Positions 25,036-33,893 of a DNA stretch of 64,000 nt are shown here, one piece after another. The stretch lies in the NCBI RefSeq assembly GCF_051201015.1, contig NZ_JBPEHI010000003.1, one strand, 5' to 3'. Positions within the stretch are counted from its first letter, which is position 1; every line of letters starts with the position of its first letter. The position numbers and the translations under genes were made by a program. The notes beneath the pieces are model-generated. The model was not told where the DNA came from. It saw only the letters and a list, made by a program, of their open reading frames with translations, and ran no database searches. The stretch comes from Petrimonas sulfuriphila. Its GTDB lineage: Bacteria > Bacteroidota > Bacteroidia > Bacteroidales > Dysgonomonadaceae.

Positions 25036-25466
25036 CAAAAACCATCAGGGAGTTAAACAGGCATTATTACATCAGTATAGTTGTTTTGGCCGTTTTCTTT
25101 TTAATTGTGATCTTTAGGGTCATAGGCTTTGGAACACCGGTTCGCGTAACGATGACTGCCGAAATGTATGCCATCGGGATAACGTTATTGCTCATTCCCG
25201 TCGCACTTAAGCTGTTTGCCGAAAAAGTAAAGAAAATTCCAAAGGGAACCGGCAAGGCTAGGACGATGAAGTACTACAAAGATGCCTGGTTGTTGAGAAT
25301 GTATATCGTTAACGCGGTGACGGCGGGAAATATTTTTCTATATGCCCTGTCGCAGAGCAAAAATTTTATCTGGCTTGCCGTAATTTCTTTTATTGTTTAT
25401 ATGTTTTGCAAACCTTCTTGTCAAGAGTTGGAAACCGTTGTCGGGGAAAGTGAAGGCGTGAAATGA
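25032..25466 (+). CDS. Small integral membrane protein of unknown function
   Basis: 144 residues with about four membrane segments: ISIVVLAVFFLIVIFRVIGF, AIGITLLLIPVALKLF, VNAVTAGNIFLYAL and FIWLAVISFIVYMF. A basic cytoplasmic loop (AEKVKKIPKGTGKARTMKYYKDAW) joins helices 2 and 3. No enzyme motif is visible and I do not recognise a named family. It overlaps recR and the GNAT gene by 4 bp each, so it is translated from the same message. Confidence 0.75.
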   Translation: MTKTIRELNRHYYISIVVLAVFFLIVIFRVIGFGTPVRVTMTAEMYAIGITLLLIPVALKLFAEKVKKIPKGTGKARTMKYYKDAWLLRMYIVNAVTAGNIFLYALSQSKNFIWLAVISFIVYMFCKPSCQELETVVGESEGVK

Positions 25467-25990
25467 GAGACTTTTTTATCAGAGACACCCTCTTTTTAAG
25501 GCCGTTGGAACCCGAAGATCTCGATCTTCTTTACCAATGGGAAAACGACACCAGGCTGTGGAAAAACGGATCTACCCTAACACCTTTTTCCCGATTTGCC
25601 CTCCGGCAATACCTGGCGGATGCCCGGCAAGATATTTATCAGGCCCGGCAACTTCGGATGATGATTGTGGAGAAGGAAAGTAACAAGGCGGCAGGCACGA
25701 TTGACCTGTACGATTTTGATCCCCTGAACGGCCGGGCCGGAGTTGGGATTTTGGTGGACGAAAATTTTCGAAAAAAAGGACATGCGTTGCAGGCATTGTT
25801 ATGCATGGAGGATTATGCCTTCAGCCATTTAAAACTCCGCCAGCTTTACGCTTTTGTCCCTGCAGGAAATATACCAAGCCGGGCCTTGTTTGAAAAAGCG
25901 AATTATGAAGAAACTGCCGTTCTGCGGGACTGGATTTCTCTAAACCGCTCGTTTACCGATGTAATAGTAATGCAAAAAATTAACAAGTAA
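25463..25990 (+). CDS. GNAT-family N-acetyltransferase
   Basis: 175 residues. The start LFLRPLEPEDLDLLYQWEND is the common opening of RimJ/RimL-like acetyltransferases, and the acetyl-CoA binding region reads GVGILVDENFRKKGHALQAL (about 95-114; the usual R/QxxGxG/A appears as RKKGHA). The ending FEKANYEETAVLRDWISL is also typical. The acceptor (an N-terminus, a spermidine-type amine or a nucleotide sugar) cannot be told. It overlaps the gene before it by 4 bp and is 4 bp from the next. Confidence 0.85.
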   Translation: MRDFFIRDTLFLRPLEPEDLDLLYQWENDTRLWKNGSTLTPFSRFALRQYLADARQDIYQARQLRMMIVEKESNKAAGTIDLYDFDPLNGRAGVGILVDENFRKKGHALQALLCMEDYAFSHLKLRQLYAFVPAGNIPSRALFEKANYEETAVLRDWISLNRSFTDVIVMQKINK

Positions 25991-25994
25991 GTGT

Positions 25995-26558
25995 ATGCAG
26001 GAAGACATTAAGAAAGCATGTGAAGTGTTGCGGAAGGGCGGTGTGATTTTGTACCCTACCGACACGATCTGGGGAATCGGATGCGATGCCACCAACGAAG
26101 ATGCTGTAAAACGGGTTTACGAAATAAAGAAACGAGACGATTCAAAGTCGATGCTGGTGTTGATGGAAAATCCGGTAAAACTGCAGAATTATATCACGGA
26201 TGTCCCTGACATAGCGTGGGACCTGATAGACCTCGCCGACAAACCGCTTACCATTATATACGACGGCGCCAGAAATCTGGCAGCCAACCTTATTGCGGAA
26301 GACGGATCCGTCGGGATCCGGATTACCTCGGAACTCTTTTCTGCCGAACTTTGCAAACAGTTTCGCAAGCCTATTGTGTCTACATCAGCCAACCTAAGTG
26401 GAGAAGCCTCACCTTCAACTTTCAAGGAGATTTCGGAAGAGATAAAAAACGCAGTGGATTATATTGTCACTTACCGGCAAAAAGACAAGAACAAAGCCCA
26501 ACCTTCGGGTATTGTTAAACTGTCTAAAAACGGCACAATCAGTATTATCCGAAAGTAA
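25995..26558 (+). CDS. tsaC: Threonylcarbamoyl-AMP synthase (TsaC/Sua5/YrdC family)
   Basis: 187 residues, the short TsaC type without a Sua5 C-terminal domain. It makes threonylcarbamoyl-AMP from threonine, bicarbonate and ATP for t6A37 tRNA modification. Family marks are GGVILYPTDTIWGIGCDATN (about 15-34), KKRDDSKSMLVLM (the KxR..K..L motif, about 47-60), RITSELFSAELCKQF and PIVSTSANLSGEASPSTF (about 125-142). The gene lies in the recR operon. Confidence 0.93.
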   Translation: MQEDIKKACEVLRKGGVILYPTDTIWGIGCDATNEDAVKRVYEIKKRDDSKSMLVLMENPVKLQNYITDVPDIAWDLIDLADKPLTIIYDGARNLAANLIAEDGSVGIRITSELFSAELCKQFRKPIVSTSANLSGEASPSTFKEISEEIKNAVDYIVTYRQKDKNKAQPSGIVKLSKNGTISIIRK

Positions 26559-26567
26559 TTTAGTAGT

Positions 26568-28358
26568 ATGATTGTCAGTGAAATATACAATAAAATACAT
26601 AATTGGAGGAAGATAAACATCAAGGAACGCCATTTCTTGCTGTTTGCCTGTTTTATTGTAGGTATTCTTACCGCACTGGCAGCTTATTTGCTGAAATTGT
26701 CCATCCATTTTGTAGAGTTGTTCCTTACGAATAATTTTTCGCAAACCGGAGCCAATTATTTGTACCTGGTTTATCCTATCATCGGGATTTTGCTGGCCGG
26801 ATTATTTGTCAAGTATTGGGTCAAAGACGATATCAGCCACGGAGTAACAAAAATTCTTTTCTCTATCTCACAACGAAAAAGCCGGATCAAACCTCACAAC
26901 ATGTACACCTCGCTGGTAGCAAGTTCCATCACTATTGGTTTTGGCGGATCGGTAGGAGCGGAGGCTCCTATTGTGTTAACGGGATCGGCTATCGGATCGA
27001 ATGTGGGGCGATTTTTTAAACTCGATCAACGGAACCTGATGTTGCTTGTAGGTTGTGGGGCTGCGGGCGCCATAGCCGGAATATTCAAGGCTCCTATTGC
27101 GGGAATTCTTTTTGTGATTGAGGTGCTTTTGCTTGATTTAACGTTATCGTCCATACTTCCTTTGTTGGTAACCGCTGTTACGGCCACTACCATATCGTAT
27201 ATCCTTACCGGGACGGATGCGATGTTTGCCTACTCACAGGTGGAAGCTTTTACCCTTCAGCGGATTCCTTATGTAATACTGTTGGGGATTATTTGTGGGT
27301 TTCTCTCGCTTTATGTCACCCGAACCATGAGCTGGAGCGAGGATGTATTTTCCAGGCTGAAACCCTGGACACGGTTTGCTTTGGGCGGTGTCTCCCTCAG
27401 TATACTTATTTTTCTGTTTCCGCCTTTGTTTGGAGAAGGATATAATTCCATTGAGACGCTCCTGGCCGGAGGCCATAAATTCAATGAACTGTTAAACGGT
27501 AGTTTTTTTTATAACACCCAAAGCCGGTGGGGAATAGTTGTTTTTCTAGGGTTGATATTATTCTTTAAAACCTTTGCAACCAGTGCTACCAACGGTGGAG
27601 GAGGTACCGGAGGAGTCTTTGCGCCCACGTTGTTTATGGGTTGTATTTTGGGCTTTATCTATTCTTATACGATGAACGAACTGGGATTAGTGACTTATCT
27701 TCCGCAGGAAAATTTTGCACTGATGGGGATGGCTGGGGTGATGGCCGGAGTAATGCATGCACCGCTTACCGGAACGTTTCTCATCGCTGAACTTACGGGA
27801 GGGTATGAGCTGTTTCTACCGCTGATGATTGTCTCTATTTGCTCTTATGCGACCATAGTAGTTTTTGAAAAACACAATATTTACGCAATGCGTCTGGCGA
27901 AAAGAGGTGAACTGATCACGCACCATAAGGATAAAGCAGTCCTCACTTTCCTGAAGGTCGAGGATATGCTGGAAACCAATATCCCTATTGTTCATCCCGA
28001 GATGACGTTAGGCGATATGGTAAAAGTGATATCAAGCAGCCAGAGAAATATCTTTCCGGTGGTGAACGATGATGGAACACTACAAGGGCTTGTGTTGTTG
28101 AACGATATCCGAAATATTATGTTTCGTCCGGAGCTTTACGATACTTTCAAGGTGAAGAAATTTATGGTAGGTTCGCCGGCAGAGATCAAGATCGACACTC
28201 CGATGGAGAAAGTGATGAATACTTTCGAAGATACTAAAGCATGGAACTTACCGGTTGTTGATGACAATGGAATTTACAAGGGAATTCTCTCACAATCATC
28301 TGTTTTTAATTACTACCGCGATGTATTGGTGGAAAACTACTCCGAAGAGGAGGAGTGA
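26568..28358 (+). CDS. ClC-family chloride channel/transporter with C-terminal CBS pair
   Basis: 596 residues: a ClC core of 10-12 membrane helices (about 20-440) and two CBS domains (about 460-590: VEDMLETNIPIVHPEMTLGDM and VNDDGTLQGLVLLND, then VKKFMVGSPAEIKIDTPMEKV). Selectivity segments are GFGGSVGAEAPIVLTGSAIG, where the gating Glu of the GxEGP motif is kept, GAAGAIAGIFKAPIAGILFVIE, and GGGGTGGVFAPTLFMG. The position corresponding to the internal proton Glu of the E. coli exchanger (second Glu of IIEE) appears to be Val (FVIEVLL). It is the last gene of the recR operon and converges with the secreted protease gene, 11 bp apart. Confidence 0.9.
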   Translation: MIVSEIYNKIHNWRKINIKERHFLLFACFIVGILTALAAYLLKLSIHFVELFLTNNFSQTGANYLYLVYPIIGILLAGLFVKYWVKDDISHGVTKILFSISQRKSRIKPHNMYTSLVASSITIGFGGSVGAEAPIVLTGSAIGSNVGRFFKLDQRNLMLLVGCGAAGAIAGIFKAPIAGILFVIEVLLLDLTLSSILPLLVTAVTATTISYILTGTDAMFAYSQVEAFTLQRIPYVILLGIICGFLSLYVTRTMSWSEDVFSRLKPWTRFALGGVSLSILIFLFPPLFGEGYNSIETLLAGGHKFNELLNGSFFYNTQSRWGIVVFLGLILFFKTFATSATNGGGGTGGVFAPTLFMGCILGFIYSYTMNELGLVTYLPQENFALMGMAGVMAGVMHAPLTGTFLIAELTGGYELFLPLMIVSICSYATIVVFEKHNIYAMRLAKRGELITHHKDKAVLTFLKVEDMLETNIPIVHPEMTLGDMVKVISSSQRNIFPVVNDDGTLQGLVLLNDIRNIMFRPELYDTFKVKKFMVGSPAEIKIDTPMEKVMNTFEDTKAWNLPVVDDNGIYKGILSQSSVFNYYRDVLVENYSEEEE

Positions 28359-28369
28359 GTAAAATCCGG

Positions 28370-30628
28370 TTATCTTACCAACACCTTTAAGCTTTTATTT
28401 ATTCCGTCAACATTCACTTTTACGATATAAACCCCTTTGGCCAAATGACCAACGGAGAAGGACGCTCTGTTGATACTGCTTTCGGCCTTTTCTTCAAAGA
28501 CTTTTTGTCCTGATACATAGAAAATTTCCCACGCGATCAGATCTTTGTTTGATTCAATAAAAATTCTGTTTACCGCTTTGTTATAGTAGGCTTTTATCTC
28601 TGTTTCTTTTTGTGAAGGATCATCCGGGGCAGTCAGTCCTGTACCAATCACGTAGGGGGTAATCAGCAACGAAGTGTTGATGGGATTTTCGATGTTCTCG
28701 GAAGACCTTACCCAGCCCGTTGCATTTTTCATCCACGCAGTGGATACGATTCCCGATCCAATTTTCCTGGGTTGTACATTCAGCAGGGAAAATCCATTGG
28801 GTACCGGGCTTACATCGGTGTATGAGATAAAAAACTTTCCGGACACTTCCACTGGATCAGAGAACTTTACGTAGTTTTCTACGTTGTTCCTCATATCGCG
28901 GTAAGTTTCGTAGAAATTTCCAGCCTGATAATAACGGAACGAATAGCTGAGCGATGTTTCGTGCAGGAGTGTACCGGGCGATCCGTTGTTGTCAGCATAG
29001 ATTTTGATCCGAATGTTTAGGTTTTGAATGTTGTTTGTGATGGGAGAAGTAACAAAAACACCATTGAGCCGGGCGGGTGTGGATGCGTAAAATTCTTCAG
29101 CAAACTCGTTATATCCAAACGTGTTGTTTGTCGCAAACATCGGCACAGAGTTGTAGTACGATTGAATAACGGAATCGGTGGCCACATAATTGGAACTCCG
29201 GGTGTAGGGTTGGTTCAGGTAGGGATTGAATCCGTCAATTTGTTGAAACTGGGAGTTTCCCGGGTCCAGATAACTTTTCAATGAATTCGGATTTCCTAAC
29301 GAACCGGTAATGTTCCATGCCTTGTATAACGATGAGTAGACATCAGGGCCTGGGGGAGACGAGCATTGCGATTCACCGCCAGTAAGTGCCCCCAGGACTC
29401 TTTTCTCCTTGTCCAGCAAGGGAGAGCCCGACGATCCCTCTTCCGTTGCGGCCACATCCCATGCGCGAACAGCCCAGTGCCCGTTGGGTTCCATGTTGTA
29501 TCTCGGGTCATCGAAAGAGCCAATTGCCAATGGATCATTTTCAATGGCTACCTTCTTTGTACCTCCATTCGGATGATGGATTCCGTGAAAAGGAGGTTGG
29601 GGAGAAGCGCTGACGTTCCATCCTAAATAATAAGGCTGGTATTCTTTCGGGGGAGTTTGCTTGAATTTCAACAGGGAGATGTCGTATCGTTCACTGATTA
29701 GGACCGAATCGGCAGAAGCCATGGTCATTTGTAACGGCCCACGTATTTCTTTATCACAAACCGGAGATTGATAGGCGAAAAAGGCCACGATGCTTCCTGC
29801 GACCATATCGTACCTGCGGTTTGCCAAAAAGGCGGGGTCGTAGTCTCTGTTGATACAATGTGTAGCCGTTAGCAGGTATGGAGATCCGTCTTCAGCCGAA
29901 TTATTCACGAGCGATCCGGTGCAATAAGTGGTTCCATTGATAATAAGAGCCACTACGCCACTGCCGGGCTGAACATCTTCGGGGTAACAGACCAGATTGG
30001 GATGGCAGGACTGCCGGGGATCTCTGGGTTCCGTTGCTCTAAACAGTCCGCGGAAATCGTGATTCACTTCTCCGATCTCTATCTCTCCTTTAAAAGCGGC
30101 ATCCAACGGCTCCTGGTACTCCACGATGATCTCATCACCGGCGATGGGCTGGACGGGAAGGAGGTTTAATTCGGTATTGTTTTCCTGGGTGTATGATCCC
30201 AAGACCTCAGATTGGTCGGCGTTGTACACAAACACGTTCGCTCCTTCGGGTAAACGGAATTTCGAAAAAAGAATATTCAGGGAGTATGCTTTTCTCGACC
30301 GGATCCCCACCCGCCATATTTTTCTGTTGTCTAACGTATTGAAAGTGACACCTGAGTTATCGGGACGAAGAAATACGTGAAATTTGTGGGCAAACTCCAG
30401 GCTTTTAAACTTTTTGCCTTCGGCTTCTGAGCGTAGCATCGCTTGCTGAACATCAAACGATGGCATTTCAACAAAGGGAGTCTCCAGTCTTTGCAGGTTT
30501 CGGGTATATGCACTGGCATTTACAGGCAGCGGTCGCCCGCCGTGGCTTATCTGGGCAAAACCGGAAGAAGTAAGGAGTGATAACAGGAATGGAATGAGGA
30601 TTGTTTGAATATTTTTAGGTATGGGCAT
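28370..30628 (-). CDS. Secreted trypsin-like serine protease with type IX secretion signal
   Basis: 752 residues from the ATG at 30628, which gives a proper signal peptide (MPIPKNIQTILIPFLLSLL, cleaved near FAQ) and places the -7 box 28 bp upstream; the upstream in-frame ATG at 30658 falls on that box. The protease core resembles lysyl endopeptidase: His in LLTATHCINRDYD, Asp in YDISLLKFK, Ser in EEGSSGSPLLD. A beta-rich middle region follows. The last 80 residues (KAYYNKAVNRIFIES to KGVYIVKVNVDGINKSLKVLVR) are a T9SS type A sorting domain, so the enzyme should be exported across the outer membrane. Target proteins are unknown. Confidence 0.9.
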   Translation of the reverse strand: MPIPKNIQTILIPFLLSLLTSSGFAQISHGGRPLPVNASAYTRNLQRLETPFVEMPSFDVQQAMLRSEAEGKKFKSLEFAHKFHVFLRPDNSGVTFNTLDNRKIWRVGIRSRKAYSLNILFSKFRLPEGANVFVYNADQSEVLGSYTQENNTELNLLPVQPIAGDEIIVEYQEPLDAAFKGEIEIGEVNHDFRGLFRATEPRDPRQSCHPNLVCYPEDVQPGSGVVALIINGTTYCTGSLVNNSAEDGSPYLLTATHCINRDYDPAFLANRRYDMVAGSIVAFFAYQSPVCDKEIRGPLQMTMASADSVLISERYDISLLKFKQTPPKEYQPYYLGWNVSASPQPPFHGIHHPNGGTKKVAIENDPLAIGSFDDPRYNMEPNGHWAVRAWDVAATEEGSSGSPLLDKEKRVLGALTGGESQCSSPPGPDVYSSLYKAWNITGSLGNPNSLKSYLDPGNSQFQQIDGFNPYLNQPYTRSSNYVATDSVIQSYYNSVPMFATNNTFGYNEFAEEFYASTPARLNGVFVTSPITNNIQNLNIRIKIYADNNGSPGTLLHETSLSYSFRYYQAGNFYETYRDMRNNVENYVKFSDPVEVSGKFFISYTDVSPVPNGFSLLNVQPRKIGSGIVSTAWMKNATGWVRSSENIENPINTSLLITPYVIGTGLTAPDDPSQKETEIKAYYNKAVNRIFIESNKDLIAWEIFYVSGQKVFEEKAESSINRASFSVGHLAKGVYIVKVNVDGINKSLKVLVR

Positions 30629-30655
30629 ACTGTTCGTAATTAAGATTGACCGTTG

Positions 30656-30663
30656 CAAATTTA
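30656..30663 (-). promoter_or_regulatory. Predicted -7 element of the secreted protease gene
   Basis: TAAATTTG on the minus strand fits TAnnTTTG, 28 bp before the ATG at 30628. It is back to back with the promoter of the divergent gene. Confidence 0.5.
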
Positions 30664-30685
30664 AGACGTTTTTAATAAATAAGAT

Positions 30686-30693
30686 TACTTTTG
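30686..30693 (+). promoter_or_regulatory. Predicted -7 element of the TIGR02757 gene
   Basis: TACTTTTG fits TAnnTTTG and lies 16 bp before the ATG at 30709, which argues against an in-frame TTG start at 30691. Confidence 0.5.
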
Positions 30694-30708
30694 TGGTGTT
30701 TTATTCCG

Positions 30709-31497
30709 ATGCACATGCTTATTTTACAGAAGAACCTGAAAGATTTCCTCGACCGGAAGGCCGACTTTTACAACAGGACATCATTTATTGAAAACGATCC
30801 AATCTTTGTGCCGCACCAGTTCACCTTGAAGCAGGACATTGAAATTATGGGCTTTTTTGCCGCTACGTTCGCTTGGGGACAACGGAAAACGATTATTCAG
30901 AAATCCATGGAGCTGGCACGGCGATTCGACGGCAAGCCCCACGAATTTATTTTGCACCATTCCGAATCCGATTTGAAACAGCTGCTGGGATTCAGGCACC
31001 GTACATTTAACGATACCGATTTACTCTGGTTCGTGGATTTTCTACACCGGCATTATAAAGAGAGTGAAAGCCTGGAAGAAGCCTTTCTCCCTGAAACCGG
31101 GTTTACGGACATGGAGGGTGCGTTGATTCATTTCGGGCAATACTTCTTCAATGCTCCCGATGCACCCGGGCGCACCCGGAAACACGTGGCATCCCCGGAA
31201 AGAAATTCAACCTGCAAGCGGCTCAATATGTTCCTTCGCTGGATGGTGCGTTGCGATGGAAAAGGTGTGGATTTCGGTTTATGGAAAAGGATTCAACCGG
31301 CAGTGCTGATTTGTCCCGTTGACCTGCATGTGGACAGAACAGCTCGTCGCCTGGGTTTAGTCACACGGCGGCAAACAGACTGGAGAACAGCTGTGGAACT
31401 CACCGAAAACCTCCGATTATTGGATGCATGTGATCCTGTAAAATACGATTTCGCCCTTTTTGGGCTCTCTATTGAGAAGGAAATATATGATCTGTAG
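30709..31497 (+). CDS. TIGR02757 (DUF2400) family protein
   Basis: 262 residues from the ATG at 30709; ATG at 30715 is equally possible. The pattern FIENDPIFVPHQFTLKQDIEIMGFFAATFAWGQRKTII near the N-terminus and the later SPERNSTCKRLNMFLRWMVR with DFGLWKRIQPAVLICPVDLHV are the conserved blocks of this family, widespread in Bacteroidota. The helical make-up and the KRLNMFLRWMVR/PVDLHVDRTARRLGL segments recall HhH-type DNA glycosylases, which would suggest DNA repair, but no function is established to my knowledge. It converges with prfB, 10 bp apart. Confidence 0.85.
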   Translation: MHMLILQKNLKDFLDRKADFYNRTSFIENDPIFVPHQFTLKQDIEIMGFFAATFAWGQRKTIIQKSMELARRFDGKPHEFILHHSESDLKQLLGFRHRTFNDTDLLWFVDFLHRHYKESESLEEAFLPETGFTDMEGALIHFGQYFFNAPDAPGRTRKHVASPERNSTCKRLNMFLRWMVRCDGKGVDFGLWKRIQPAVLICPVDLHVDRTARRLGLVTRRQTDWRTAVELTENLRLLDACDPVKYDFALFGLSIEKEIYDL

Positions 31498-31507
31498 TCC
31501 AATCATT

Positions 31508-32621
31508 TTACGCTTCCCCTCCAAACTCCATAAGGTATGCTTTGATGAAATCATCCAGGTCGCCGTCCATTACGCCGGTGACGTCTGAAGTCTGGTAATT
31601 GGTGCGGTGATCTTTTACCCGCCGGTCGTCGAAGACATAACTGCGGATTTGTGAACCCCATTCTATTTTCTTTTTTCCTGCTTCGATTTGTGCTTGTGCC
31701 GTCCGGCGTTTTTCGAGTTCGATTTCATAGAGTTGTGACTTTAGCAACCGCATGGCGTTCTCACGGTTTCCCATTTGTGAGCGACTCTCGGTATTCTCGA
31801 TAACAATTTCCTGCTCCTCGCCTGTGTCCGGATCCTTGTAGAGGTAATGTAGCCGTACACCGGTTTCTACCTTGTTTACGTTCTGTCCGCCTGCTCCCGA
31901 TGATCGGAAGGTATCCCAGGAAATATTGGCCGGGTTTACGTAAATTTCGATGCTATCATCCACCAATGGTACCACAAAGACCGATGCAAACGACGTCATG
32001 CGCTTGCCCTGCGCGTTGTATGGGGAAACCCTGACCAGCCGATGTACACCGTTCTCGCTTTTCAGAAAGCCATAGGCAATGTCGCCTTCCACTTGTAGGG
32101 TGGCTGTTTTTATACCGGCGTCGTCGCCGTCCTGCCAGTTGGTTACAGTAGTTTTGTACCCTTTGCTTTCGCACCAGCGCTGATACATGCGGAACAACAT
32201 CGACGCCCAGTCCTGGCTTTCGGTCCCGCCGGCTCCGGCGTTTATTTTCAATACCGCACCCAATTGATCCTCTTCGCGACGGAGCATGTTTTTCAGCTCC
32301 AGGTTTTCGATCAGTTCGAGTGCCCGGCCGTAATTGGTGTCTACCTCTTCTTCGCTGACTATGCCTTCTTTAACAAAATCGAATGCCAATTGTAACTCCT
32401 CGGTGGCCGATTTTACCTTGTCGTAGGCATTGAGCCAGCCTTTCAGTTCACGCACGATTTTCATCTGGGCTTCGGCAGCTTTATTGTCGTTCCAGAAATC
32501 GGGAGCTTGTGTCTTCAGTTCTTCTTCTTCGAGTTGGATAGTCTTTGCATCGATGTCAAAGATACCCCCTCAGCGCTTGCTCGCGCTCCAACACATTTTT
32601 AAGTTGGTCTGCAGTTATCAT
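31508..32621 (-). CDS. prfB: Peptide chain release factor 2, with programmed +1 frameshift
   Basis: RF2 reads UGA and UAA. Translation starts at the ATG at 32621 (MITADQLKNVLEREQALRGYL, 21 codons) and meets an in-frame TGA at 32558-32556. A +1 shift at CTT-TGA, skipping the T at 32558, continues as DIDAKTIQLEEEELK and gives about 370 residues in all. The body has the peptidyl-hydrolase motif GAGGQNVNKVETGVRLHY (GGQ intact) and the SPF-type region near SPYNAQGKRMTSFASV. The shorter ORF starting at 32464 is only the second part. The coding join on the minus strand is 32621-32559 plus 32557-31508. This is the classic autoregulation in which low RF2 favours the shift. Confidence 0.95.
32555..32570 (-). 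promoter_or_regulatory. prfB recoding site
   Basis: On the minus strand the sequence is AGGGGGTATCTTTGAC: an internal Shine-Dalgarno-like AGGGGG, the slippery CTT and the UGA stop followed by C. As far as I recall this is identical to the E. coli prfB site. Noteworthy because ordinary initiation in Bacteroidota rarely uses SD pairing. Confidence 0.93.
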
Positions 32622-32670
32622 ATTTTTTGAGATTGAATGATTGAATTGGTTTTTACCTTTTTTCAGGGTG

Positions 32671-32701
32671 CAAAAATACGCAAAATTCGCCATCAGCCAA
32701 A
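32671..32701 (-). promoter_or_regulatory. Predicted prfB promoter
   Basis: On the minus strand TTTG (32698-32701) is followed after exactly 19 bp by TATTTTTG (32671-32678), a full match to the Bacteroidota -33/-7 consensus. The ATG at 32621 is 50 bp downstream. Confidence 0.7.
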
Positions 32702-32737
32702 ACATTTGTCCTGCTGAAATCTGGAGTCACCCGTTGT

Positions 32738-33712
32738 TCAGGGCCTGATGACAAGTTTTTCACCCGGCTTTAAAACCGTTCCAAGCTGTGGATTCCAGTC
32801 CCTTAGTTGCGCTACGGAGCAGTTGTATTTCCGGGAGATGGAGTAAAGTGTTTCACCCGGTTTTACCGGGTGTGTAATAGAGTCATTTTCAATGATTTTT
32901 GTTTCAGCGGGTTCCGGGACGGAAATTGTATCGGGACGCACCATTGTCTGAACTGCCGGCTTTATGACTTCTTCCTGTCCCTGTTTGTTTTTAGGTAAGT
33001 CGGTGAGCAATTGATTTACAGGGCGGGAATGAACAATAAGTTCCTTTGTTTCGGGATTTTGCGGGATGTCAGCTGTCTCTTTTTCGCTTTTTGTCTTAGG
33101 TGCTTCGATTAAAACCTGTTCCTTGGCTTTAGCCGAGGTGAAAGCATTTCTCCGGGTGTCGCCTTTTTTTACCTGTTTGGGCTTTTCTCGCGGAACTTTT
33201 TCAGCTATAGCCAACGCATTGTTTTCTTGCAGGATTCTTCCGCCACGCAGGTAACGGGATGCGTAATAAGGTTCGGTGGAAAGAGAGACAATAACTCCAC
33301 TTGTGGTTGATGCGTGGAGAAAGCGAAACTCTCCGCCCGGAAGCAATTCTTTCACGATACCTACGTGTCCGACTCTACCGTTGCGTGCCCGTCCCTCGAA
33401 GAAGACTAGATCACCCACCTGTAGATGCTCTCGCTGCCTGATGCTGGGCATCTGTCGGTCTTGTCCTGCCGAACTCGTGCTCAGCCTGTACCCAAACTCC
33501 CTGAAAACAAATGAGGTGAAGCCCGAACAATCAAATGCATGTGGCCCTTTTCCGGCAAACCGGTACGGTTTGTTAAGGTACCGCATTCCATAATTGATGA
33601 CCTCCTGTCCGGTGCCTGTGAGTTTTTTACTGGGCGTTACGGTTGTTTTTTTTACTCCGCAGGAAACCATTAGGACGGCAAGAAGTGTCAGCAGTGCAGT
33701 TTTTTTATGCAT
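32738..33712 (-). CDS. Lipoprotein NlpC/P60 peptidoglycan hydrolase with LysM domain
   Basis: 324 residues. A lipobox (LAVLMVSC, Cys18) anchors it in the envelope. The NlpC/P60 domain covers about 35-160, with the catalytic Cys in HAFDCSGFTSFVFREFG and His in RVGHVGIVKEL; the fold normally cuts gamma-D-Glu-diaminoacid stem peptides. A low-complexity Lys/Glu/Pro linker (about 165-275) leads to a C-terminal LysM peptidoglycan-binding domain (HPVKPGETLYSISRKYNCS to PGEKLVIRP). Its partner in the wall is unknown. A TAnnTTTG box lies 42 bp upstream. Confidence 0.93.
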   Translation of the reverse strand: MHKKTALLTLLAVLMVSCGVKKTTVTPSKKLTGTGQEVINYGMRYLNKPYRFAGKGPHAFDCSGFTSFVFREFGYRLSTSSAGQDRQMPSIRQREHLQVGDLVFFEGRARNGRVGHVGIVKELLPGGEFRFLHASTTSGVIVSLSTEPYYASRYLRGGRILQENNALAIAEKVPREKPKQVKKGDTRRNAFTSAKAKEQVLIEAPKTKSEKETADIPQNPETKELIVHSRPVNQLLTDLPKNKQGQEEVIKPAVQTMVRPDTISVPEPAETKIIENDSITHPVKPGETLYSISRKYNCSVAQLRDWNPQLGTVLKPGEKLVIRP

Positions 33713-33753
33713 TCATTCCGTCTTTTTGTGTGAGCTCATTTTTTTTTGTTGTG

Positions 33754-33761
33754 CAAAAATA
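33754..33761 (-). promoter_or_regulatory. Predicted -7 element of the NlpC/P60 gene
   Basis: TATTTTTG on the minus strand, 41 bp before the ATG at 33712; no clear -33 box. Confidence 0.45.
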
Positions 33762-33838
33762 GGAAAATATCCTTGATGAAGCATACGGGAATCCTTCCTT
33801 TAACTAATTATCCGAAATTTTAGGACTTGCAGAAAGCG

Positions 33839-33867
33839 TTGGATGTAAAGAAAAAGCACTATTTTTG
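33839..33867 (+). promoter_or_regulatory. Predicted promoter of the HAD hydrolase gene
   Basis: TATTTTTG (33860-33867) with a TTG at 33839-33841, 18 bp upstream. The ATG is at 33894. Confidence 0.5.
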
Positions 33868-33893
33868 CATTTTATCGCAATTAAGGCAAAACA

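Noticed and set aside
31508..32464. prfB as a gene starting at 32464, or as a frameshifted pseudogene
   Set aside because: The upstream leader, SD-like AGGGGG and CTT-TGA site form the known programmed frameshift, so the gene is intact.
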